Source: Acanthornis magna (lineage: Eukaryota > Chordata > Aves > Passeriformes > Acanthizidae). From it: a DNA stretch of 64,000 bases. The stretch lies in the NCBI GenBank assembly GCA_036785705.1, contig JAWUZG010000005.1, positions 2,232,001 through 2,296,000 on the forward strand, written 5' to 3'. The number at the start of each line of letters is the position of its first letter. The first letter of the stretch is position 1. Positions 25,735-35,999 of the stretch are shown here, in pieces. Position numbers and translations under genes: made by a program. A model generated the notes under the pieces. The model ran no database searches and was not told where the DNA came from. It was given only the letters and a program-made list of their open reading frames with translations.

Positions 25735-26098
25735 GCAGAGGCGCGGGGGGTGAGGCTGAGCGCTGCAGCGCCTGCGGCGGGCGGAGGAGGCGCCGGGGCT
25801 GGTACCGGGGCCGGGGCCGGGGCCGGGGCTGGTACCGGGGCCGGGGCCGGGGCCGGGGCCGGTGCCGGTGCCGGTGGCGGGGCCGGTGCCTGTGCCGGTG
25901 CCGGTGGCGGGGCCGGGGCCGGCTCGGGCCGGGCGGTTAACGCGCCCCGCTCCCGCCCCGGGGCCGCCTCCGCGAGGGCGGAGCGGGAGCCACCTCCGTC
26001 CCTCCCTCCGTCCGTCCGTCCCTCCCTCGCTCCGTCCGTCCGTCCGTCCGTCCCTGCGCTGCGCTGCGCTCCGTGCGCGCTTGCCGCCGCGGCCCGGG
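25735..26098 (+). promoter_or_regulatory. FAM161A: FAM161A GC-rich promoter / 5' UTR
   Basis: Extremely CpG-rich sequence directly precedes the start codon. It includes the GGGGCC-like array (25801-25921) and a TCCG-rich pyrimidine tract (26000-26055). No TATA box is seen. The transcription start cannot be placed, so the repeat may lie in the promoter or in the transcribed 5' UTR. Confidence 0.6.
25801..25921. repeat. GGGGCC / GGTGCC hexanucleotide repeat
   Basis: Runs of three to four GGGGCC hexamers are separated by TGGTACC, then become interspersed with GGTGCC and GGTGGC hexamers. About 20 hexamer units in total. Long open frames of Gly-Ala, Pro-Ala or Gly-Arg composition on both strands here follow from the six-base period and are not genes. 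Confidence 0.92.
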
Positions 26099-29000
26099 AT
26101 GGAGGATGCGCACCGGGCCGCCCGCCTGGCCGCCTCCTGCCTGCGCACGCCGCTCCACCCGCGCACTCGGGTGCCCGCCGCGCTCTACGAGCGGGAGCCG
26201 CCGCCCCCCGCGCAGGTACCGCGGGCAGGGCCGGGGCAGCGCCGCCGGGGCTGTTGGGCGGCCGGGGACGCGGGGCCGGGGGCTGCCCTGACCCCGCGCT
26301 GCAGAGGGGCCCCGCACGGGCCGGCGCTTCCCGGGGGCGCGGGGGACACGGCACAGATGGCCCTGCTGCGGCGCCGATCCCTTAAGGAGCTTGTGGCACC
26401 GCGGCGTCTGCAGGGCAGACCTAAGAACTGGCCGTGTCCGGCGCGGGGAAAAGGCTCGGATGGTTCCGCCGACCGAGAAGCCAAACTGGGTTTCTGCACG
26501 GTGCTGGCATCGGCACAGAGGTGGAGGGTCCTGTCCCCGGGTGTTCTATATGGGCGCTTTAAATTCGTTGCTTTGATCCCGTAATTCCCGTTGCATTAGG
26601 TCACTGCTGGGGGAAAAGCAGAGATTTTTGCAGTGAAAACCTGACAAAACGTAAGCAAGGCTTTTTGTTGGAATGTCAAAGCTTATTAAAATACCCCTGT
26701 GTGGAAAAGTAGTATTCTAATTTTTTTATGAAGAAACTCCCCCGTGACTTTTTAAAGCATGGCACTTAAAAAAGAGCAAAATGAAGCCTTTGTGATGCAG
26801 ACTAACCTGGCTTTAATAACATCTCTGACTTGTGTAAGCTTTAAAAATATTTTAAAAATATTACCTGCACAGAGCTGCAAGCTGCCAAACAGTATTGGAA
26901 ATATAAACTGTGCAGAATCCCAGTCATTTCACAGTAAGTTATGGAAATGGAATAAACATTTATGCCCCAGCTCTCTAATAGCTCATTTTTAGAGTGGTTA
27001 TGGAAATGGGAGGCAGAGAAGGTTCAGTTTGCTTGTAAATAAAGGCATTTTTAGAGCTGCATAGTAATTGAGGAAAAATTATACTTTAAAAAATAGTTAA
27101 TTTTTTTTCTTTTGGTAAGTCCTTTTGGTCATATTTCCTGATTACAGGGCAGACTTAGGAATTTTTACAGGCTTTAAATAGGACCCTTAGGATATAAATT
27201 AATATGCAATAAGATTATTCCATGTAATTCTACATTAATATATATGTACAGGTATCTCTATTTGGTGTTACTTTATAATTCATTAGAGTTAATTAGGATA
27301 AAGCAATATTAAGAACCTTGTTCCCCTTCCTTCTAGAAGAAAAATTTACAAACATCTCTTCTAGGATGGCTTTGATTTGGATTCAAATACCAAGAGAGAG
27401 CAGACCCTGCCTCCAAAGAAAGACTGGGACAAATCGATAGACTTTTCCAAAATGTACAATTCAAATCAGGAGTATTACTTGAAGCTAGAAGAGTTGAAGA
27501 ATGCCCACATGGAGACCATGGCAAAATTGGAGAGTATGTATCGGAACAAACTGTATTTGAAAGGAGTACAGCCCTTGGATAAGAGAAATTACACTTCTTC
27601 GAAGTGCTGTAGGTAAGTTTGGGGACACCTTTTAGCTGATGCTGATCCCAAATCCTTTGCAGACAGCTGTAAAACAGCACGGTGTGTTTCTGGGGCTGGA
27701 AAGTGTTACTCTCCCTATCTCCCATAACCAGACAATCAGACAGAAGTCAGTTTTAATAATAGAAAAGCTCATTCCCTGGGTAATGATCTGTGAGGTTTAG
27801 AGGTGGGTGTGCAGCAGGGGGTGGGCAGCACATTTAGGAAAGCACAGGGCCTTTCCCAAGTCAGGAGGTGCTGACTTGGTGATCAGCACTAAAACCAGGA
27901 TCTGGTTTGAGTGCCCAGTGTGCTGCCCTTTTCCCTTCTCTCCCCCACCAGACACTCATTTTTGTTTCTAGGGGTGATTCCTTAGAGTGGAAGTCACTGG
28001 CTTTGCATCAATGTTGGACTGGCTCAAACCAAGGGGTTTTTTTTCTCTTTTTCAAGGGCAACTTGGGACAAGAGCTCCTATCAGCCTCTTACCCTGCACA
28101 AATCCTTTTCAGACTCAGACTTAAGTGATCCCTTGGCCTCAAGTATATCCGATGTGTCTGACGGAGAACTGGTATTTGAAGAGAATGGCAGTGAAACTGG
28201 ATCATCCTCATTTGCTAAGCAGCAGATTGAAAAGATGTGGGATGGGTTCTCTCTGGAGGACTACATCTCCCGTGCCAAGCACAGCCTGCCAAGCTCGCCA
28301 CCCTGCAGGATGGTGCACAAGAAACAGAAAGTGCGGTCCCCCAGAGTCACTGTGCCCAAGCCTTTCCAGATGACCATCAGAGAAGCTCAGAAGAAAGAGC
28401 AGAATGTCAAATCCAAGTCACGGATTGAACTGGAAAATCACTTACTGAAGAAGCAACTAGAGGAAGAAGCAGAGTGTCAGAAGAAATTCCGGGCCAATCC
28501 AGTGCCCGCTGCCGTCTTCCTGCCTCTCTACCAAGACATCGTGCAGCGGAACGAGGAGCGCAGGAGGTCTGTGAGGGAGAGGAGCAAACTCAAGCTCCTG
28601 GCTTCCCAAAAGCCATTTAAATTCATTGAACGAGAGAGGCAAAGGAGCGAAATCAGGAAAATGCAGTTAAAAGACATTTCCCCACCTGAAAATAAAACGA
28701 AAGTGTTCAAGGCGAAACCGGTTCCTAAATGTGTTTATAGTCCAGATTTCAATGACAAGCTGAAGGAGGAGGAACTCTACAGAGAAATCAGGATCAGGAT
28801 GAGAGCTGAGGAGCTGCTACGAAATTCATCTGTACCCAACAGCAGACTGGCCTTGAAAGAAACCAATAAAAAGAAACACAAGAGCACCGAACCAAAGCAA
28901 ACAAGACAGAAACCCAAGATCAAACCAAGCATTCCAGATTTTGAACACCTGCATGAGAAATTCCAGAAACGCCTCCTGCAACAAAAAAAGGTGAAACACC

Positions 29001-32000
29001 TCACAGTCTGTGAGCCTTTCCACCTTCATACTTCGTACATTCCCTCCAAAAAGGGCAAGATCTTAGAGGACATTCAAGAGGATGAAGAGAAATTGAAGGA
29101 AACACGATGGCCATTTGCCTCTCCGAGACGGAAACCTCAGATGGGGCAGTCAAAGGCAAATCCACAGCTCTTGGGAGCAGGAAAATCCAAATCTCCCAAA
29201 AACACAGAATCCACGAGACGACGGCTACAAGCCCTAAGGTGACTACTTAAGAGATGCTCTACTTTACATATACTTGAAAAGTAGATTTTTTTTGTTGTTG
29301 TTTTTTTGGTATTGGTATATATTTGGTTTTTTATTTGGTATTATTTTTTGTTTTTCAACACATGTAGTTAATTCTTCTGTGCAGTGAATATAGGACTTCA
29401 TTTGTTCATATAAGGGCTTATAATATAAGACTTAAAATATTTAAATATAGTACTTAATTAGGATTTATTATTATGAAAGAAACACTAGAGCATTTTTGTC
29501 AGAATGTCCCTAGGAAGAAGACAAATGACTGCTGTTTCCCAGGATATCCTGGATCCCTTCAAAGGGCACATACCTTGTGTCCTCTCATGGCAACCCCGTT
29601 TTTCTCTGGGGAATCATCTTTGCCAAAGCCTCCTTTGAAGTCTTGCTCTAGATTTAAAATGAATTCAGCCTCAGTTTATTTTCCCCACCAGGAATTCACT
29701 TGAGGAAAAGAGAAGGCTGGAAGAACAACAAAAAAGGAACAGAACCAAGCAGAAACAAAGAACGAGAAAATTCCAGAAAATTGTAATGGCTCGGGCTGAG
29801 GCCAATGACCCACATCAGAGCCTAGCTCAGATGTCTAAATCCAGATTAAAAACATTCAGGTATTTTGTTGAATTCCCCTGAATCCTGAACATCTCATTCA
29901 ACCATGAGAAGGAGAGGTTCAGGATTGCATTGTATGTTAAACATACAAAAAAATAGCATAGTCTAAGTTTAGATACTTTCACACGGTAAATTAAACACGG
30001 TGCCAGCAGCTGGAAAAAAAGTGGTCACATTTAGTATTTCAAATGTGAAATTGTTGCCAACTAGATTGAGAAATACATGTTTTCCACCTTAGGGAATTAC
30101 AGATTCACAAAGGGGGACTCCAGCGTTTTCCCAATCAATGTATCAACTAAAGAGCAAAAGTTTATAAAAATCCAAAGGAAATGGGGCAGTGTGGATACAG
30201 AATAACCTTGGAGAGCTGGATACTGCTCTGGTGTGGGTACAACTCTGGTGCAGCAGTGAACATTTCACAATTCACTTCTTTGTCCCAGCAGGTCCCCACT
30301 GAAGAGGGAAATTAAAGCAGGAAAAAGTGTAACAGCAGTGGCTGAGGAAGCTGCTGGTGTTCAGGAGGAGCAGGATCCAAAGTTACCTGGAGTAGAGATG
30401 CAATGCAAAGAGTGTTTGTGTGTGACTGAGTACACACGAGGGCCTTCTTGGAGTGCTGTCAGCTGCCACTCCGGATGGCTCCAGCTCTGACACACATCTA
30501 ACCCCACGACTGCTGCTTGGCCTCGCGTTTGGGGCTGATTTAACCCTTTCTGCTTTTCTAATCCTAAAAAACAATTAATCCTGCTTGAGCAAACCTTTAG
30601 TGGGGTTTGTGATCTGGCCTGGCACAGTGGCACTGCTGCAGCACCGACAATTGAAGGTGCTGTTGCGTGGGGATGGTGAGAGGCACCGGCTGCTCTGCCC
30701 CTGTTGCTTCATGCCTGGGCAGGATTCTGGGGCAGCAATGTTGAATCCAAATTTCCAGTAAGCTGGCATACTGTTAATAACGGGAGCTTTATAATGTGCA
30801 TGGCCTCGGGCATGTGATCTGCTCACTCCGGGACAGAAGCAGAAAACAACTGGAGTCAGAGGAGGTGGAGAATCAAGAGACACAGTGGGCGACTGTGGAT
30901 GTGATTTGAGTTCATTCGACAGCAAACCTCACATTGCAGTGTTCAGCTTAATCAGATTTCAGGAGCTCTTGGCTGGGTGTAAAACGATGCCATTGCAAAG
31001 TGAGATTACTTCCCTGGTGCTGATAAGAAGTTCACTCCCCAACATGGTGAGGAATTCAGAGATGGTCTGGGAGAGAGGCTGGAGGAAGCAGAGGTGTAAA
31101 ATGCCCCCTTAATCTCATCCTTGCCCTGAAGTGCCTGACCTGTAATGCCAGAGCTGGCCCAGTCCAGAGGCACAGGGTCACAGAGGTGCCTGTCCCACCC
31201 TGAGGATTGCAGCCCATCCCACCAGGATTATCCAGTGCTCCCTGGGATCCCAGAGATCATTTCAGTTATGAATCAACAGTTTCATTATGCTGCCCTGTTG
31301 ACTGGGCCCTTGACAAACCAACTCACGAAAAAAGTGTTCCATGATCCAGAATGTGGCCGTCCCTCTCGGGAGATCGCCTGCTAAAGCAGCAAGATTCTCA
31401 TCAGACTTTAAAAGTCCTGACTTTTACTTAATGCTGTTAATTTCCTATGGTATGTTCTGTTTCCTTTTGCTTAGAACAACTGGGAGATCTGTATGAAATC
31501 AGCATGTAAAAAAACCCCTAAGTATCCAATTTTTTTTTAAAAATGCCAAGGATCCAAACCCAGCCTCTATTTATCTCCAGTAGCCAGGACCTACCTCTGC
31601 TTAGCCAAAGTGACTCCTTCAGAGATGAATTGTTCAGTACTTCACTTTTATTTATCTTTAAATACAATAATGTTTAGTTTGTTATGAGCAATTTAACTTC
31701 TGTAGAAAATTGCTTCTTATACTATAAATTAATAATGATTTCTCTTGTACTCTGCTTTCTGTAGGAACAACGAGAAGCAGAGAAGGCAGGAATATTTGCA
31801 AGAATTGCAAGAAATGGAAGAAAGAGTAAAACAAATGCCATTGCTTTTTGAAAGAGTCACTCAGGTTACCTTGTTTCTGAACTACTAATTAATCCTCACT
31901 GATACTGAATAAGACATTTGTAGCCTAATATTTTTAGAAGATACTTGAAAAACACTTTTCAGGGCAGTATTTATCCATTTCAATCTCTGTTGCCCCATCT

Positions 32001-33634
32001 CCATATAAATATCAGTAATTTTTGTGACATGCTTGCACAGGGAACGGAGAACTGTTGTAAAGGTGTGTCTGCTTCAGTCACAACATGAGAAATTCTGATC
32101 ACAACCAAACATTGCTGGTACAGAAAAGTAAAATCTGCTATAAAATTTTCAAGTATTGTTTTGCCATTCTTACCTGCAGTGAATAATCATTTCCACTTGT
32201 CAGCTGCAATTAATGAAACAGAGGATTAATATAAATAAATGTATCAACAGACAGGCATTTAATGCCTTAGATAACATTTAACCATTGTGTTTTTTCCACA
32301 GAAAAATGCCAGAATAGCTGCAGAAAAGCATTATTCAAACAGACTGAGAGCACTGGGGATAAGCCCAGAGTTTGTTTCAAAGAAAGGACAAGCAGCCAAA
32401 TCACTGCAATTCTCCAATGCTGGAGAGTTTACTGCCATCACCGTCAGAGAAAGGTAGAGATTACTGAAGGCTTTTCTTTTAATCCACTACATATCTAATA
32501 ATTAGAAATGTTTTCATGTGTAGATTTGGGGTTTTTAAAATGATTTGTAGTATTTCCCAGGGAACTATTTGACTATGTGGTTTGCTTTACTAAAGTTAGT
32601 GTTAGTATGTACTTTTGATTGTTTTTCCTGAATTAAACATTATTTCATAAAACAGAGGAGAGCTGCTTAACCAAACTGGTTATGTTATGTAATGCACTTC
32701 AAAGAAAAATTAAGAAAACCGTTTTTTGTTTGTTCCTTTAAAAAAAATCTGGCAGTCTGATGTACCTTTAAATTTTAAATTTTTTTAATGAGCCTTATTA
32801 AAAATAGTTTTCAGTATCCATTGGGTGTTATGATTTAGAAGGAAGCAGAAATAAAAAAAAATTGGAATATCTAAGCAATACTGTCAAGTTACTTTTTAGC
32901 ATAAGGAGAGACTCTTGTGTCCCCCCTTCCCTTTTCCTTCCCCAGTTCCACCCCAGCCAAGACTACCAGGATTTGTCCTAGATTACATAAAGGTCTTTTT
33001 ACACCTGCTGGAAAGCATCCTCCCAGAAAATCAAACCCCACGTGCCATTTGTCTTTTCAGAATCATCAAAGTGAAAGTGAAAAAAAGGGAATCCGTTGAG
33101 GAAGCAGCTGATGACAACCCCCAGTCGGAACATTCGTGGGAGGAGGAAGAGGAAGAGAATGGGAAAGGGCTCAAAACCTCCACCCCAGAGGGGCAGCGCA
33201 GTGAGCTGGAGGATGGGGACGAGGCCAGAGCCAGCCCTGATGTCCATGAGCCTGAATCCTCCGGCCCGCACGCTGAGGAGGAGGAGGAGGAGGAGGAGGA
33301 GGAAGCCAAGTCAGGCCCATCACTTGACCATTCCCAGGAGGAAGAGGAAGAAGAAGAGGAAGAAGAGGAAGCCAAGGCAGACCTGTCACTTGGCCATTCC
33401 CAGGAGGAGGAGGAGGAGGAGGAAGAGGAAGGAAAGGCAAGCCCATCGCTTGGCCATTCCCAGGAGGAAGAGGAGGAGGAGGATCAGTCCAGGGCCAGTT
33501 CTGGGTCTGAGGGGTACCATGAGCACGAAGAGGAGGCTCAGTCAGACCCCGAAGCTGAGAGTGCCTTCCAGTACGAGGATGAGGAGTATGAGAGTGATGA
33601 TTCAGAGGAGGCCAGTGATGAGGAAGGGGACTGA
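26099..33634 (+). CDS. FAM161A: FAM161 centrosomal protein A
   Basis: Seven exons join in frame: 26099-26215, 27365-27612, 28057-29238, 29692-29859, 31765-31864, 32302-32453 and 33061-33634. They give 2541 nt and 846 residues. The exon 3 start was decided by frame: the acceptor TTTTTCAAG at 28051-28056 keeps phase 2 and yields SYQPLTLHKSF, which lines up with the human protein as I recall it. The conserved FAM161 (UPF0564) region runs from about residue 200 to 640 and includes FRANPVPAAVFLPLY, ASQKPFKFIERE, LKEEELYREIR, KETRWPFASPRRK, PLLFERV and KNARIAAEKHYS. It is helical and highly charged. The last exon encodes a very acidic tail (656-846) with polyglutamate blocks. The family binds microtubules at the ciliary base and photoreceptor connecting cilium, and human loss causes retinitis pigmentosa 28. 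Exon 4 corresponds to an exon that is optional in human isoforms. Confidence 0.96.
30292..30490 (+). other. FAM161A: Possible alternative terminal exon of FAM161A
   Basis: A tandem acceptor (CCCAGCAG at 30284-30291) is followed by an open frame that continues from exon 4 in correct phase with either AG. It reads RSPLKREIKAGKSV and ends at TGA (30488-30490), 66 codons in all. It would give a shorter protein lacking the acidic tail. No donor of quality lies inside. It could be chance, since constitutive exon 5 joins exon 4 equally well. Confidence 0.25.
33265..33486 (+). repeat. FAM161A: GAG/GAA-rich coding repeat in the FAM161A tail
   Basis: Imperfect GAGGAGGAAGAG runs alternate with a conserved HSQ-containing spacer (SLGHSQ or SLDHSQ preceded by a short S/P segment). 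This gives three glutamate blocks of about 7-12 residues. The frame is kept throughout. The other two frames are also open here (reading Arg/Lys-rich, and Ser/Pro-rich on the minus strand) only because of the repeat. Confidence 0.9.
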
Positions 33635-34393
33635 TGGGAAGGTGTCAGGGTGGCCTGGGACTCAGGAACCTCTTCCACTGCTGGCCAGGGAACCAGGAAA
33701 GAAAAACTTGGTGCTTTGCTACAGATACAAAATTCTGTGAATTTTTACCTCTTCGTTTAAGATCCAGTGCAGAAATTTTGTTTGTTCCCCAGTAAGAAAG
33801 TTCCTATTTTATACCAAGAAAATAATTTAGTTTTGTATCAATCTTCTTTATTCCAGTCTTCTGTGACATTAGTGCACCTCTGTTCTTAAAATGAACGGCA
33901 ATGTCATTGTTTAATAATAACATTACACAGTGTGCTGTGTAAGTACTGAGGGCTCGTATCCAGCTCTTGCCACAGGCTGGCAAAGCCAGGGGAGATTTTG
34001 GAGCAGGAACTGCCATTTAATCCCTGTAAAAGGGGAATCTTTTTACCTCAGGTAATTCTAGTTGTGTGAAACTGTACAAGGAAGTGCTTTAGTACCTCTT
34101 CTTACACACTGGTTACTCAGGACTTTAGCTGCTCCACAAAAAAGAATGGAAGTAAAATGTCTGGGATTTGTTTTTTCCCTTTTGTCATTAATACTTTTTC
34201 CTGTCTCTTTCTTGCTAACCTGTCATATGCAGTGTTGGGAAAAATCCCATCCATGTAAAATCTGTTATGATTCCTTCCTCCTTATTTTGTTACATAGTTT
34301 CTCTGTGTTTGTAAATTTTTTTAAGCATCATTACTTTTATTTATTTTTGAAGTGTGAACATAACTAATGTGGATTTGAGTTTTTTCAAACCTG

Positions 34394-34399
34394 AATAAA
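34394..34399 (+). other. FAM161A: FAM161A poly(A) signal
   Basis: AATAAA occurs 760 nt after the stop codon, in AT-rich sequence, with a TG-rich stretch (TTGTGGTTGTCTG) about 45 nt further on. Confidence 0.6.
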
Positions 34400-34939
34400 A
34401 TACATGTGAAAATATTAATCCTTGCCTCACAAGGAAGTTTGCTTGTGGTTGTCTGTATTCTGTAATTCTGAAGATTTGCACAATTAATAATCACATATTA
34501 CTGGTGCTGGTCTCCAGGAAATCAAATTTTCTGAAAAAAGGTAGAGGAACTCTAAATTACATTTTTTCTCAGATTATTTTAAGTGATTTCAAAGAAAAAA
34601 AAAGTCAAATCTGTTTCTAAGATTTGACAGCACTCAACTAAGTGTTCTAAAAGAACAAATATGTAATTGTTGAACTACTAAGATAGGGATTAAAAATAGC
34701 CTGAATTCCTTTGAACTTAAAGAAAGTAGCAAACCCAATGCTTTTTAAGTCTTTAGAAGGTGCTGGGAACCTGTGTATAATTGAGGTTGAGTTTGTCACT
34801 GAATTTTTACATATTAACCTTAGTAATAAGAGAATTAATGAACATGGTAAATGTGATATAAGCAGGAAGAGTTAGGACAGCTTTTGGAGTTTATGCCTCA
34901 GCCTTTTTTAGTATTTCTGAAAAAGAAAAACAGAATTGT

Positions 34940-35990
34940 GTAGACTAAGGAGATCAAATGGATACAGTTTCCCAAGATTTCCAGGAAGCATTTGACACAA
35001 TTTGCTATCAAAGGATTTTAAAGGAACCAATCTTATTGTAGGAAAAGAAAGATCCTCAATGGGAGATCAAGTGGGAGAATGGGAGATCAAACCTTGAGAT
35101 ATTCCACTTATGGAAATCACTTGGAGCAGCAGGGCGTTTCAGAAGGGGAGGATAATGAGATTTAAGTTTAAAAAAACTGTTGAGAAATTGCATTACAAAC
35201 ATAAAGGGATAAACATTCCAATAAGGAATTAAAAAGCAGAGAAAGCAAAGAAGAATCAGAGATGACAGAATAGAAATGGGGACAGACAGGTCAGGGTGAA
35301 TTAAACCTGGTGAAGCAAAGTACAGCAGTAAAAAATATTTCAAAGAAGAGCCACGTACACCTGTCAGGAGATGAAAAATAGTCTGGCCTAAAAACCAAGT
35401 CATGCTTTGACCTCTTTTTTTCCCTTTTTTTTTTTTGTTTGCAAAGAGGATGATTTAAATGTAGACAAGCCAGAAAAACTAATAGCATGACAGCACTTAA
35501 AAAAAAAAATTATATATATTTATATATATTTATATATATATATTTAAAGAAAAAACCTAATAACTTCAACATGAAAATCAAAATCCAGGTGAAGGATTTT
35601 GGTAAATTGCCAAGATGCAAAGAAGTACCATAGAAAGGAGAACAGAATATGTGGTACTTTGTAAGAACTCAAAATATTTTGATGCAATTAACACAGAGAA
35701 AAAAAGAAGTCTTTTGATTCTCAAAAGGTGATATAATAGAAGCATTTTAAGGTACAAGGCTCATTAGAGGAGAAATGCTGATGAGTTATGCTTTCAGGGA
35801 AGCCACCTAGCAGGAGGCAGAGGCATAGGAAAGTTTCTCACAGATTATTGAATATTCTGTCTTTAATATTTTAATTAATGGCCACGGCACAGAAGTAGGA
35901 ACATGTTCAAAAATTTGCAAAGAAAATGAGAAAGGTGTATCTGAAAAAAGGATTAAAAATACCACATGGGAAGAGGAGGACAACTTTGCA
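34940..35990 (+). mobile_element. Probable degraded LINE (reverse-transcriptase remnant)
   Basis: At about 34970-35030 the + strand reads QDFQEAFDTICYQRIL, which resembles the F-x-K-AFD-x-(V/I)-x-x-x-R-L/I-L core of LINE reverse transcriptases. Weaker LINE-like phrasing continues near 35860-35920 (an LINGHG-type FINDLE segment followed by FAKKM). No intact frame remains. The assignment is from pattern memory only. Confidence 0.35.
35508..35543. repeat. TA-rich microsatellite
   Basis: Alternating TATATAT and TTTATATA words follow an A-run at the edge of the degraded LINE region. Confidence 0.8.
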
Positions 35991-35999
35991 TGTGGACTG

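Noticed and set aside
25684..26584. Long Gly/Ala/Pro/Arg-rich open frames on both strands
   Set aside because: Product of the GGGGCC-like repeat and high GC around the FAM161A promoter. The real frame here is FAM161A exon 1 (26099-26215).
33031..33740. Ser-rich minus-strand and Arg-rich plus-strand open frames
   Set aside because: Shadows of the GAG/GAA coding repeat in the last FAM161A exon.
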